From the NCBI RefSeq assembly GCF_051020765.1, contig NC_134937.1:16360947-16424946 (forward strand): a stretch of DNA of 64,000 bases. The letters are read 5' to 3'. Shown piece after piece: positions 38,084-50,500 of this stretch. The notes beneath the pieces were generated by a model. That model was given only the letters and a program-made list of their open reading frames with translations. It made no database searches and was not told where the DNA came from. How positions within the stretch are numbered: position 1 is the first letter of the stretch; every line of letters starts with the position of its first letter. The DNA comes from Lasioglossum baleicum (lineage: Eukaryota > Arthropoda > Insecta > Hymenoptera > Halictidae). A program made the translations under genes and the position numbers.

Positions 38084-38251
38084 TCATCTGACTGCGGATC
38101 TTTATGCAAACAAATTGAATGTTATTTCTTCCCATAATGATTTTAATAGAGGAGAAATCGTATATTGACAACTCCAGTTATAAAAATTTCTCAACAATTT
38201 CGAATTTCATCCACTTAATTTTACAATAAATGCCTAAGGATCCGCGGTGTA
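38084..38251 (-). mobile_element. hAT-type MITE copy, diverged ends
   Basis: The left end reads CTGACTGCGGATCTTTATGC and the right end TGCCTAAGGATCCGCGGTGTA. The right flank GTTATTAC (38252-38259) resembles GTTATTAA at 38076-38083, which is 7 of 8 but leaves four extra bases (TCAT) before the recognisable left end, so the exact left boundary is uncertain. The interior keeps TTTTAATAGAGGAG- and CAACAATTTCGAATTTCATC-like blocks. It is clearly older than the 27-kb copy. Confidence 0.68.
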
Positions 38252-38259
38252 GTTATTAC

Positions 38260-39085
38260 TATTTTCTATAATTATCTCCGAACATTTGGCAATGTGGTTT
38301 TTTTACACGTTCTTAAATATTCTGTATGTGTGTATAATCTAAATTAGTATTTTACTGGCTACACGTTTGAATCGAGTGTACCTCGCATTGACACACGAAC
38401 TTCCTAGCAAGTAAATCGCTGGACACCGAAAGTATCTTACAAGTGGTGATATTTCTCTGATGCAGACTATACTGTCTATTTATTATTCTCTTAACGGGAG
38501 AAATAAAGTAGCAGCTAGTCCACGGTAGTTCACAGGTAGGACAAACTTCTGTTTTAAAGAGACTATATCTCAGGCAAAGAAAAGGAAGTTCGAAACAGTA
38601 ATCACTTAGAAAACTTTTCTTTAGCACCCTTAAAACCTTCTCGACTAGAGACAGAAACGTAAATCAAAGTAACAGTTTTAAATAAACCTGCACCAACAAT
38701 TTCTGTCATGTGTAACGAGTCTTCAAACAAATAGACAAATCGAATAGGTCCAGCAGCAGTCCCCATGCGAAATTAAAATTTTCTAAGTCAACTGCAGAAA
38801 CCAGAAATCGAATGAGAATATATTCTGAATAATTCTTTTAAGTCGAAAATAATGCAACAGTATTCTTGAATTCGTATAATGCCTTCGCACACAGTCTCTC
38901 TACTTTTCACCACAATTGTTTTTCATAGTAAATGTATAAAGTATAAAGTCTGTGCAGTCTAATCGTTGGAGTAGGTGTTTATACACTTACATTAATTACG
39001 AATATAAATATAAAATTTTATTTTGCATTTTTTTTCTGTTACTAAAGAACACGTCCAATGAGGCCATGCAATTTTATTTCTACTA
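38260..39085. other. AT-rich gene-free sequence
   Basis: The sequence is AT-rich. The frame at 38352-38627 (-, 91 codons) has several Cys residues but no zinc-finger spacing I can recognise. I see no gene or repeat. Confidence 0.45.
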
Positions 39086-39093
39086 ATTATAAT

Positions 39094-39296
39094 TAGACTG
39101 CGGATCTATATATGCAAAATAAAAATGTTTTGCATTGATTGTAGGAATCAGGAAAAACATAAAAATTGATTTCGTCCCTTAATGACTTTGTTATATTAAA
39201 AGCAACAATACAACATTTTTGAATTTTTAAAATCTTTTACTGTTTTATATTTCACCCAACCAATTTCTTCATAAATGCATAAAGATCCGCAGTCTA
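39094..39296 (-). mobile_element. hAT-type MITE with 7/8 target duplication
   Basis: It starts TAGACTGCGGATCTATATAT and ends ATGCATAAAGATCCGCAGTCTA. The flanks are ATTATAAT (39086-39093) and ATCATAAT (39297-39304). Its right half is the complement of the left half of the 61-kb copy (ATTTATGAAGAAAnTGGTT then AAATATAAAACAGTAAAAGAT in reverse), so the two are inverted relative to each other and belong to one subfamily. 203 bp, non-coding. Confidence 0.82.
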
Positions 39297-39304
39297 ATCA
39301 TAAT

Positions 39305-41929
39305 AAATATTCCCAGCAGCCATATGGTTCCGAAGCGATATAATTTTCGATTCGCGATAAATTGCAGGACACAAATGCGCGACCACGCTATGTTAACTGA
39401 CAAAGTGCACTTATTGACACAGTCGCGCTGCTTGGGGCGGAAACCCCCTCTATAAGGATCAGTGTCCATAATTCAGCTATCGCTCCATTTGCCGTGCGGT
39501 TTGTTTCAGTTTTGTTCCCTAGTCGCTAATTATGATCGTTTTGGATAATCAATGACAGGGCTGAAACAACAGTCTATCCCCCGATAGGGTGTGCTGTGCG
39601 ATTATAACGAGATTCGCGAAATGAGAGGGACTCCAACCGCTTGGATAAAACTGCTCGTTCGTCCGCGATCGCACGGATCCCCTGAATCGGCTACTGTATT
39701 TTCGCAAACATTAAAAAGAATAATTTCCGCGAGCGGTGGTTTACGGGCACGATAAATTCCCCATCGCCGCGAATTTCCATTCTCCAGATTCCCCGGCGTT
39801 TCACGCGCGGCAGGTTTCTTCAAAGCACACTCGTCCGCCGCGTACGATAAAACGACTTTTTCTCCACGGCGATTTTAATGCAGCTCAAAGCGGGGGCCGC
39901 CGTTATGATTAACTTTGTATAATTGCCGGCGGCCGGAAGGAAAATATATGTTTAAATCTCGAGACGTCAGGAAGACGGATGACGCGGCGGACGGGGCATA
40001 AACATGTTCTCTGTGGATCGCAACATGGCGAATATTTATAGAAAGACGCAGAGGCATTGTTGCGTGAGGCGGCCGACTCCATCTTTTCCCTCCTCCGAGA
40101 GCCTTTTTTTCCTCTTTTTACTGTGTTCCGCTCGTTCCGAGGCCCGACACGCTCGTTCTGTCCGAGTCTTTTGCACGGTTTCACGGTGAAATGGCAAAGA
40201 CGCAGACCCCGTGTGCGTATCGCTATAATTACGCGGGCATCGATAAGTGATCTAGGCCGTAAAAGATACTGTATACCGTAGAACGATTATGCACGCCATC
40301 GATTCCGCTCGCTTTGTAATTTCCAGCCTGCCCTCGTACCGATGCCCGCTCATTACTTTCGCCGCTCGGTCGATTATGCCCTGCTACGCGATCTATTTTC
40401 CTCTCCTTCGTCTCCGCCGCCCAGCAGATCTCTCGATCTCACGTTACTTACGCGAAACGGTCCCTCGCGTGGCGAAAATCTCGCGGTCGGGCTTTGACCG
40501 ATGCGTTCCGTGCTCGAGCGATTCGCCACGGCCGGGAAACGCTAATTATTTCAGTGTTACCACTATGTTTAATCATTTTTTTAATTTTCGCTACGGACCC
40601 GGCCAATTATACGCTGCTCCTGCATCCCATATTTCAAATCTTTTCCTATTTATCTGTAATCATAACGTTTTGTTGATTTCAACAGACGTGCAGCAAAAGT
40701 GCTCACTCACTTAACAGATTATTTTACATCGTATTGTTGCGAGCTTCTACAATCATTATCAATACTGTGTCAATCCTATCTCGTATTTGTATCATCTCTC
40801 TATACTAGCTGTACTTTTCAATAAAATCACGCATTAGCGAGATATAGGTAACTGTTTCGACATCTGGCCTTGAAATAAATATCTGAAGTTAAATAAATCG
40901 TATACTTATTTCGAAGGTTTGAGTCAATTCTGATAACAGTCAGGCCTTTATTAAATTGTAATCTGTGAAGTGTGTTAATTTCTCAATACGAATGCATTGG
41001 AAGTTTGGTGTCACGTTTGAAACACTCTTAGACGTTCCGAGTCATCGCGATCGTCTTGTATCGAAGGAAAGCTGTATCTACAATTCTGTAAGAGAACCGA
41101 TTAGCATTTGTAACTTGTGTATCAACTCAATTAAAAATATCAGTACAATTATCCACCAGGCTGCAGGTCTTAGTTCCTAGGTATCAGATTGCACGTATAA
41201 CGGATAGAAAGATGTAATAAATAAAGCAAAGCTACGAAGATTCTATTATAGTTTGTTCGACGAACGGTGGAAAGGGAAACGTAGAATTTGTGAAGGTGAG
41301 GGCAGCCCAAGGAAGAAACTACGCCAGGTATCAGTTGATCAATGAATTATCGTGCGCAGTTTTTGCTTATCAACGCGAATTAGAAGTAGCTATCGTAGTT
41401 GCCCCGTGAAACGGCCGCGAAGCCAGGGGGTAGGTCGGTAAACGTTGGTGCACAACCGGCAGGGAACACCCTCGTTCGCGAGATCGAAGTGTGTGTGTGG
41501 TTAATACGTGAGAGTTACCTGTGCCTGCCGACACGCACTCGTCCGTTATAAGATCAATATAACGCGTGCACGTATATCCTCACGTACCTGGCTTCAACCC
41601 TCCTGCCGGTATCCGCTTCGTCTCCCTGGCCTTTCCTATCTATTCGCCAAAAAACTGTGTGAAAAGGGTGGCGTTCGCGCGCGTACACGTACTGGGTGCT
41701 CGATTCGCATTTCTCATTGTCAATTCCGTCCTATTACTTTCGATATCATCTATTCCAACAAAATTTGAAAAATCCAAAGTACAAGAACTTTCAATACAGA
41801 TGGTCTTATCAGGCTGGGGTATCTAAGTAAACATTAACCCTTTGTAGTCGGAGCTATTTCAACTCGAAAATTAAACACTTCTTCCGAGCTAGAATAATTC
41901 GATGAATACAAAACGTTTTTTTTTTAATC
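39305..41929. other. Gene-free sequence, GC-rich then AT-rich
   Basis: 39400-40640 is GC-richer with unrecognised frames on both strands (39602-39823 -, 39909-40184 -, 40057-40281 +, 40289-40714 +). 40640-41250 is AT-rich; 41250-41720 is mixed with frames 41508-41768 and 41566-41826 (+). I see no gene. Confidence 0.45.
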
Positions 41930-42142
41930 TTCAATATAGGCCCACATAAAAATATCGTAAACTGCAACTTTTAGTATTTTTTCTACAATTCCGATCAATC
42001 GCAATTTTTAGAAAAATTGTTTTCCACACCCTGTAGTAAAGTAATTGCTCTATAGCTTCCCAAAAAATTTCAAATCGTATAGTACAATATTAAAAATATT
42101 ATTGCGTTTTTTAAAGCGTCGGAATATTAATCCGAGTCACTG
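41930..42142 (-). mobile_element. Tc1/mariner-type MITE remnant ending GAGTCACTG-TA
   Basis: The right end reads AATATTAATCCGAGTCACTG followed by TA (42143-42144). The interior has TTTTTAGTATTTTTTC-type, ACACCCTGTAGTAAAGTAATTG, TCAAATCGTATAGTACA and AAAGCGTCGGAATATT blocks, paralleling the right halves of the 3.2-kb and 19.5-kb elements. The left arm is not traceable as a clean complement, so the left boundary is a guess. Confidence 0.55.
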
Positions 42143-43380
42143 TAAATGTAATAGATATTTATTTTCAAATTTTGCCACAATTGATTCGGTTATTTCTGTT
42201 ATACTATTTTACTCCCATTTGTTATGTAAAGTTTCCATCCTCTGATGAGACAATCAAGACCATATACCCAGAGAATGGTTTAAGAACACAAGGTAAAATA
42301 GAGTAAATACACAATCTAGCCTATACATACAGAATAGCGCCGACAAATTCGAAGGTGTATAACATGACGAAGGTGACAGTGAATCCGAGGAATTCGGATC
42401 TGTTTGCTGTGACAGAAATCCATGTAATACAAAAGGCAAATAATGTCAGACTTGTAACAACAGATGTCGGACATCGCAGGGTTGCTGAAAGCAAATATAA
42501 TAGAGGGCGAGTCACCTAGAAGCTTGCACACGGTTGTGCAAGGTAAATCAGCACCCGTCGAGACAGGTAGAAGACAATTCAGAATGCACGAAAACGGATA
42601 CGAGGTAAACAGGGATTCCTCGATACAGGTCCCGGGAAACCGAGAATATAAAAGTACATAAAAGACAAACCTTTGGAAAATACAAATCAATGCAAGACCT
42701 ATGCAAGACAATTTAGAATACATACAGCACAGGAGATAAAACACTTTGAAATTAAGGAAAAAAAAAGTAAATCAAGGAAAGGGTCTTTTTGCATTCTGGA
42801 GAAAAGCTCTTCAAAGCGACAAAGATCAAAAGGATGTAGCCAATTAAAAAATATGTGGTCTTTTGACATCTTCAGACACTTTACAGTCCTTGCAACTGGT
42901 GCAGGATAATCTATGTATTCATAACCATGAAGACTTCAATCTTCCAAGACAGCATCCTAATCTTTCAGAGATACGAGACTTCGGACACTATCGCGTACCC
43001 AAGACTTACACACTTTGAATTGAAAAGTACGTGCTTTACGACATGCAAATTATTTTGTAACCACTTATATAGATCTAGGTGCTTTTATATCTACGCTCAA
43101 TACTCTTGGGTTCTTTATACACGCTTCTATAAGAGACTTACGCTATCTTATCCTCGCTACTATACGTATTGAACTACCTCGAACTTTTTCCTAAGTGTTC
43201 TAACAATAAGTTATCTTACACTCGTTTTACAGATTTTACACGCTTTGTACCTGCTGCCATGAATTCTAGGCTATCTAGCATGTTTTACGACATACTTCCG
43301 ATAGCCTGTTACCTGATACCACGCATTCAGGTATTTCTTGTACATATTGACATAAATGAACAACAGTTTTAGTTGTCATT
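42143..43380. other. Compositionally odd gene-free stretch
   Basis: About 42330-42850 is purine-rich on the + strand, while about 42930-43360 is pyrimidine-rich with short recurrent TTTTACACG-, CTTACGCTA- and TTTTACGACAT-like words. Neither half has a recognisable protein: frames at 42316-42744 (-), 42464-42661 (+), 42673-42909 (+) and 42927-43172 (+) lack domains. Two phrases recur with variation (AAGACAATTCAGAATGCA at about 42570 and AAGACAATTTAGAATACA at about 42706; TTTACGACATGCAAA at 43036 and TTTTACGACATACTT at 43283). It could be an old repeat or a non-coding transcript; the evidence does not decide. Confidence 0.4.
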
Positions 43381-43671
43381 TAGGCTGGATCGTGTACTGT
43401 CGTCGAAATTTAAAAAGAGATATTTTCCGATATACATATATGACCCGTATAATGCCCATATAGCATCAAATTTATGTAAATAGTATTCCAATGTCTATTG
43501 TAGTTTATGAGCTATGACGGCATACATAAATGGGGAGATTAGGATAAAAGGGTGGTTTCTTCCTTGAAGTACCAAAATAATGTCAATCACGTGAGGAACC
43601 ATTCCCGAGTTGGTCTAAAAGCTAATAAATAAGGTGCATAAAAATCGACATAAATCCGTGTTCCATATTGT

Positions 43672-43807
43672 ATACATTATAATAACCAATTATAAAAGTA
43701 CTGTATAAATTTAAAAAAAGAATTTAAGAATGCTGTCATACTATTTTCAACACATACATTATAATAACCAATTGTAAAAGTACTGTATAAATTTAAAAAA
43801 AGAATTT
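43672..43807 (+). repeat. 54-bp direct duplication, 82-bp period
   Basis: 43672-43725 is repeated at 43754-43807 with a single A/G difference (CCAATTATAAAAG against CCAATTGTAAAAG). The intervening 28 bp is unique. The high identity suggests a recent local duplication. No gene overlaps it. Confidence 0.88.
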
Positions 43808-44798
43808 CAACTAAATAGAATCATCGAAGAAAGAAATAGTTTGCAAGTTACATAATGCAGTTTTCATTTTGTCTAAAGAACTCGATTTATTACGTTTCAA
43901 TCGCACTTCGAACCCCAACATATTAAACTGCAGAAAAACGCAGAAGTTCCACGTGACCTGCCTGGTTATTTTCCGACCTCGTCGAAGGCGGTAGGGTTGA
44001 AACTAAGAGTCTCCCCCAAGAATGCCAGAAACGCCGTTATATTGCAGACACCCGTTGGACGCGTGCTCGCATGGACGACGCGACGGTTCGCATGCCAACA
44101 CATATTACATCCTCGCGCCCTCCGGCCGAGTCGACTTAATAATGCACTCATTATTTTATCAATACCTGGAATATCGGCTACGACACGTCTCACGTATACG
44201 GGGAGGGTCGAAAGGTGTTCGCGCAACAGCCCCCGTAGCCGTGTCTGTTCGCCGGGGCACTACCACCACCCGCCCTCTTTTCACTATTCCCTGGTCGGGG
44301 CTGACCAGAAGGGTGGAGCACCGAGCGGCCATGGGGGTGTCGCGGGGGCGAGTCGGAACGAATTTATGGCCGAGGCATATAACCCGCGCTTGATGGCGAG
44401 CTCGTTTCGAAATTGCCCGGCTATGTAACAACTGCGAGCATTAATATTTGATTGGCTGCACGGCCGATGGACTCCACGCGAAAAACGATTTTCCTCGAAA
44501 TTTCGGCCCGTTGCGTCGGTACCCTGTCATCTCGCAGTTTACACGATTTTTCTTTTTCCACGTCCACCCCCTTCCAGCCCTGCGATCGCTTTTTATTATC
44601 GACGTCTCGCAGCGTTCCCCCCCTCGCGATATGCTAATCAGCCTCGTCTTTCAATCGATTTTGTTAAGGGGGTGTTATGACATAACTTTTAAAAAATGAA
44701 TTCTTCTAGCATTGTCTTTGAATATGTAACTTGTATATAAAAGAATTTGTTGTCGTAAAATTAAGTTAGTCATAGACATTTAACCCTCTATTTCCTTC
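43808..44798. other. Gene-free sequence with a GC-rich block
   Basis: 43990-44430 is GC-rich with frames open on both strands (43997-44428 +, 44022-44393 +, 43966-44226 -, 44159-44431 -) and no domain. The rest is AT-rich. I see no gene. Confidence 0.45.
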
Positions 44799-44800
44799 TA

Positions 44801-45070
44801 CAGGGTGACGCACCTAAAACGCCACCTGATTAACTCGGTTGCTGTTGGTGATAGAAAAAATGTATCGGACGAAACTTCCATGATTTCGAGGGTGGCATAA
44901 TTCCATGTTAATAGTTTTTACAGATGGTCACGTAGAGATATGATATACTTTTCTATGTACTAACTGATAAGGGGTTTTAAAACGCGTACAGTGATCTACG
45001 ACTCGAGGTCATTCAAGGTTGTTGAAGGTCAACTTCGATGGGAAAATATATTACTAGGTGCCTCACTCTG
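44801..45070. mobile_element. MITE with CAGGGTGACGCACCTA ends and TA duplication
   Basis: The left end reads CAGGGTGACGCACCTAAAAC after TA (44799-44800). The right end reads CTAGGTGCCTCACTCTG before TA (45071-45072), i.e. CAGAGTGAGGCACCTAG on the other strand. The 270-bp interior is non-coding. The CAGGGTGAnkCACC ends resemble those of element B at 1456, so the two may be mobilised by the same transposase family, but the interiors differ. Confidence 0.75.
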
Positions 45071-45072
45071 TA

Positions 45073-46279
45073 TTCAGATGTTACCGTAATCGAGCGAGAC
45101 TGTAGTAGTTGATCCGAGAAAAATTCCTCAAAATTGTTAAAAAAATGGCAGGCAAACCGGAATACTTCGTAGATCCATTTCAGAAATCGGCGCGAAATTC
45201 CGCGGAGGCGGGAATTTTTCCGTTAATTTTGACGCGAAGTCGCCGTTATCGTCCGCTTATCATTATCCGCCGTTAATAAGGAGCCCGGCCGCGCCGGAAT
45301 TATCGTTTATCACGGTCCTCGTGAGCGTAGCTCAAACACGTTGACTCGTTTAATTGCGGATATCTCGTGGGCGACGTGCGAGATGGGAAAAGGCTTTTAC
45401 CGATACAAAACTACGGGACCGGTGTATTATTTAATCAGTGCATCGGCTGAGATATTAGCCGCGCCGCGGCTGGGCCTCGATAAGTGCACGAAGAACCTTA
45501 TTATTGGACGTTATTTACTGATCCATTTAGGGCGCGTTGCACCATAGTCCAATGCACCGACGCGACGGGATCAAATATTCAGCGGTCGTGCAGGTGTGCT
45601 GTCAGGTAACTATCGACTCTAACTTTTGCAAACCATTTGCTGCTACGGTTTATCGCCCCGCGGTGTTCACGCTGAGAAAAACGAAAGAAGCATGATGCGA
45701 GAGACGTCGCGTTAAAATTATGGGATCGTCAATGCTCTTTCTCTCTCTATCGCTCTCTCTTGCGTCGCGGATAGAAAGAACCGGGCAGCTAACAGCCGCC
45801 GGTTTTCTTTTTTATGGAATCTAGATTTCTGGCCAATCAAGCGAATTTCTCAAAGTCCCATTAGCCGGCGACGATCTGCGGCCGTGCGTCACCGGCAATA
45901 ACAGTTACTTCTAAACGCTCCTGTAATTATGGACGGAGAAACGGCCGCGTGATAGCGCGTCGTTACGTTAAAATGAGGAACTCGTCGGCTTGAGGGGGTT
46001 TCTGGCCTTGATGACTGGAAAAATCGATTTTGTTCTACTGTGTATGCTGATTCTTCCACGTTCAGAAATGTCTCTGGAACGTTTTTTTGATAGAGAAATC
46101 GAATATTCGCCGAGCCACGCAGGGTCGAATAGACAGTAGTCACGCGAACGACTCGTAATTAAACCGAATGCATATATGAATTCTGTAAGGGTTTACTCGT
46201 ATGTACACTGCGAGTTATTGGGCCAAATAAAAATTGTCTATATCTATTACAGGACATACATAGAAGCTGCATAGACATC
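45073..46279. other. Gene-free sequence
   Basis: The sequence is moderately GC-rich with no recognisable gene; the frames at 45341-45547 (+) and 45889-46143 (-) have no domain. A short CT run lies at 45738-45758. Confidence 0.45.
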
Positions 46280-46281
46280 TA

Positions 46282-46689
46282 CAGCGGATGTACAAAGTAT
46301 CCGTATACCTTTTAAAAACTAATAACTTTTTCATAATTGTAGCAAACGACCTGATTTTTTATAATCAATTAGAAGCATTGGTTTACGAAATGATATCCAA
46401 AAAAGATTTTAATTAATTTCAATGAAATTTTCAGCATGTGTATAACTAACATACATCTACAAAACATGTATTTTAAATTTTCATTAAGGACCCAAATAAA
46501 AAAGTTTTAAAAACTGCCTTTTCTATTTTTGCATGTAATCTTGTAAATTATAATTTTTGGAAAATCTCTTTTGCATATCATTTCGTAAACCAATGCTTCT
46601 AATTGATTATAAAAAACCAGATCGTTTGGTACAATTACAAAAAGGTTATTGTTTTTTAAAAGGTGTACGAATACTATGTACACCCACTG
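46282..46689. mobile_element. Palindromic Tc1/mariner-type MITE, 408 bp
   Basis: The left end reads CAGCGGATGTACAAAGTATC after TA (46280-46281). The right end reads GAATACTATGTACACCCACTG before TA (46690-46691). The arms are about 150 bp and include the long complementary pair GAAGCATTGGTTTACGAAAT (left) and ATTTCGTAAACCAATGCTTC (right), as well as TTTTTATAATCAATTAGAAG and its complement. The AT-rich centre holds no frame. Good arm identity over the inner blocks and an intact TA pair make this a reliable call. Confidence 0.85.
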
Positions 46690-46691
46690 TA

Positions 46692-49600
46692 CTTCTTCCC
46701 ATAATAATTACAATTGGATGAACATGATATATACAACAGCATTATTCAGTTCCCGAATTGTTTCTGTCATTCGATCTACTTAATTTTATATTTGAACATA
46801 AATGTTGTTCGACGTTCTCGAAGTACGTGCATAATGTTAAAAAATGTATTGATATAGTACAAAGCAATGTAAAAAGAGATGGGAGTACAATTTTAATTTC
46901 CAAATGTCCTTTTGAAAAATGAATTTCAGCAAGTAAAAGCTTTTTACGATTCCATTGGATTAGTTAATTAAGAATGAAGATGATTTTGTGGTAGCAAGTT
47001 CACTATAAAGTCCCCGCAACGCGGAACAACGCCTATGAAATATGAAATAGGAAGGGGTTGTAAAGGAACTATTGAATCAACTGACAGAAAAGAATTACTG
47101 TCAATTGTGTAACAAAGTTGTATAATAAATAATGTTTGTACTCTGGGGAACGCGTGCTTACCGCGAAAAATCCCCAGCTTAACCTAATGCACCGGTCGCA
47201 TTACCCCTTCCGTGTTAACACGAAATTGTTTTCAGGCGTCCCTCATAAAAACCAGTGGCACGTATCGGGATCGGCGTTTAATGCTTCCGAAATGATGCGC
47301 GCATCAGCGAAAGCAGCGAATTACAAATTAAATACCGGCGCCGATACGCTTTCGAACGACGCGGGGTCGCGGAGGGGGGAGAGGGTTTCGCGCACGTACC
47401 CACGCATAAAATTCTCGGGAAATCACTTTCGGGTGGCGTACGTAACATTCGCGCGTCCCCCTTTCAATCCCGGATATGGTGGAGGATTAACGGGACTGGT
47501 GGGGTCGCGGTGTTGTTTAAAAACGCGCTACCCCATATGCGAATCCAGCCACGTGGGTCTAGGTGCAACTTGGGGGTGGATCCACCCTCCGGAAAAGGGA
47601 TGATGGCCGGCCGGGGAGCAAGGGCAAGGGACTGCACTGTTCGTAGGTTCGCTCGACGTAGACGCACCTGAGCCCACTCCGTTTTCCGAGCATGCTAATT
47701 CCCACAGACGGGGCTCTTTAAGCCCGTCTGCGCTACGCGAGTGCCGCTCATTGTGTGCGCGGCTACGCAACAAGCCATTTCGCCAGCAAATAAAAATAAA
47801 ACAAAGAAACGCTTTGGAAGGCGAGCAGGAAAAAATCTTTCTGCGTACGCTCAACACACGCGCCTAGAAACACAACACTGCGGCTCTCCCGTTGGAATAG
47901 GTTCGACGACGCAGAACGACAGCCGACATTATCGCCGGGAATATTTTAAAATTCTCCGCACAGCGCTCTGGGGCCGAGCTTGCATACTGTGTGTTCCAAA
48001 AATTCGGGATGATCTGAGATTTAGGGAAAAATACCCTCTCAAGTGGAAGAGGATTCATTTTAACATTGCCCGACGATTCGTATAATAAATGCAGTGGTAA
48101 AAAGAAGGGACGGTCAAAGTAACAGAATTTGCATGTAAAGGGACACATATTTTTATATGTAAAAATTTAATCAAAATTGAATCTAAATCTCTAATGATTC
48201 TTTCGCAAATGTTGTGCTTTACTTTCTAAAATGTAACACCCGAACGTATAAACGAACTTCGAAGAACAACAAAATTATTCTATTGTCTAAAATAATATAT
48301 CCCCACCTGCCAAAAAGAATGTTCGTGAACGGTACAACTTCTTCTTTCAAAAAATTCACAAGCTACTTTTTAACATTCGATCAAGGATTCGTGTACAACG
48401 ACGAGAGCTAGGTCGACGGACTTCCGGTTAATCACGTGACTTTTCTACATGCGCGTTGCGATGCTAATCTATCTCAACTAAACTACATAAGTTCCCTAAT
48501 GATAGCAGGCTCGGTGTACACCTGCGTGTAAGCATAGGAAAATTGTTCGTACTAAGTTTCATTTAGTACAATTTTCTTGACCGGCAGGGAAGGATATGGC
48601 GCGACAAATTCGATAACAAAACGCGACAGGGAAACGTGCTGAATGGAGGTGTATGCAGTGGAACTGTTTTAGCTCGGTACAATTCGATCGTAAGCCGTCA
48701 TTTTGGAGACACTCTGTATTTTTTCTGGGCAAATGTAGAGGTGCGGCGTTCCATTAAAAATGTCGGCAATCGTGGTAATTATCATTCGTACGACGGCCCT
48801 CATATATGGCACCGGTGATTGCGAGTTTTTTCGAAACAAAAGGGAGGGAAAAAACGAGCGGTTCTGCACGCAAACCGGCTTCGGAGAATGGGAGGACGGG
48901 AAGAGGGGTGGTGTGGCAAGGAAGCGACAGCTTTTCAGGCGGTAGTTCGAACGGTGATAAACGACGGTAAATATTTGCCTTCTGCTCTTCCTGGTACGGC
49001 GCTGCTGTATCGAGCTCGGGAAAGGATCCTGGCGTGTAAGTCGAAAAAGGAAAAAGGAGGAATAGTGGAAAAACGGTTGGGGAACGAAAGAAGACAGATT
49101 CCTGTTTCCTTGGGAGAGCTCGATGACACCGCTTCGGCTGAAAAACGAAGTGTTGCCATTTATGCGAGCGTCTCTGCCGAGCGAAGGGAGGATGAAAGAA
49201 AGCGAGCATCGCGTTATCCTTGAGATTGAAAAGAAATCGCTCGTGAACCCTTTGAAGCGGACTTGCAAAGCCGACGATCGGCGACTGTTGCGAAACATCG
49301 TTAGTTATCGGTGGGTGGGGACGGAGGCTGGAACCGACAATTTCGCGTTTTCAAAGGCCGGTCCCGATTCAGTGAGCTCCGCCGCGATTTGCCGGCGGCG
49401 AATGGCCAGTAACCGCGATAAAATTATCGTCCGGCAGAACGGTGCTGCGAATGGAGTCGGGCCGTTCTGTAACGAACCAAATGAAAGGCTAAGGAGAGAA
49501 CAGGAGAGAGAGGTGGAACGGTAGAGAGATCGGGCAAAAGTCGAAGGAAGGGGTGGAGAGAGCGCGATAGCAACACTCGCGAGGCATCAAAGAGCTATAA

Positions 49601-50500
49601 TTGGACGTCAGGTTGTAAGGGGATCTATATTTAGGACGATGCCTGCGAAACCGTATGGGAGGCCGAGCGGCCACCTTCTCGCAGGGCCTACCAGTGCAAA
49701 GGGCAGACCTCTTAACGTCACGAGAGCCACGAATTATTGCGCCATTCCGGTCACTTAGGGTGCGACCGGCCCTTATTACCGGTACACCCACCACCCCCTT
49801 GCTCTCACGCCGTCTTCCGCTCGATGCTTCCACGTAGATCGATGGAAAACCGCCTTTCTTGTATTCAGAGCTGTTGTTGTTTGATTCCTCGAGCCATAAG
49901 CCACCCTCCTCTCGATCGATAGAGAACTAACTGTACCCTCCTTTTCTCGGGATCTTGATATTTACTAGAACCAGTCACCTGTTAACTCGATTTTGTATTA
50001 TACAACAACACAATAGTTCTTATCTAGATAAGACAATTGCATGTATCACGCCAACAATTTAAGAATGAAACGTTACTGAGGACACAACACTGGTTGCTTA
50101 ACAAAAATCGAGACAAGCAGCAACCATTTTTAAGTAATTTGGGTGCAGATTGTGGAACATTTTACCATATTTTAATAAGGTCATTTGATCAAGCTGTGTT
50201 AAGTAAAACGTTCTTAGTTTATATGTATATCATATATTCGCCACACCGTTAGAGTTAATCTGACCCAAGTAACAAAACTTCGTATTTATCTTAACTACTG
50301 TCGTCACATTTCTGAACTGGTTTTATCCATGAACACACGCCGAGTTTCATAATGTGAGATACTAGATTAATACGCAGTCTACTTCTATGTTGCATTTTAT
50401 CCCTCGAAGAACAAAGATGTTATAAATATAAAGAAAACAATTTATGGAACATATGATCTGGCCCTCGAATGCTAGTGTATTCTTGTTTCGTGCTGGTTCA
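46692..50500. other. Gene-free sequence with GC-rich blocks
   Basis: 47140-48000 and 48600-49900 are GC-rich or purine-rich. The 209-codon frame at 48669-49298 (-) lies over a purine-rich + strand, giving a Ser/Arg/Phe-rich product, and competes with 48754-49209 (-) and 48819-49223 (+). 47136-47603 (+, 155 codons) has no domain. None is accepted as a gene. A hairpin is noted at 48538-48576. Confidence 0.5.
48538..48576. repeat. Imperfect inverted repeat (hairpin)
   Basis: GAAAATTGTTCGTACTAA pairs with the downstream TTAGTACAATTTTC, with a two-base bulge and a short loop. The stem is about 15 bp. It is isolated and no transposon end is attached. Confidence 0.55.

Noticed and set aside
48669..49298. 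209-codon minus-strand open frame
   Set aside because: It lies over a purine-rich + strand, competes with a second minus frame and a 134-codon plus frame, and has no domain or plausible gene context.
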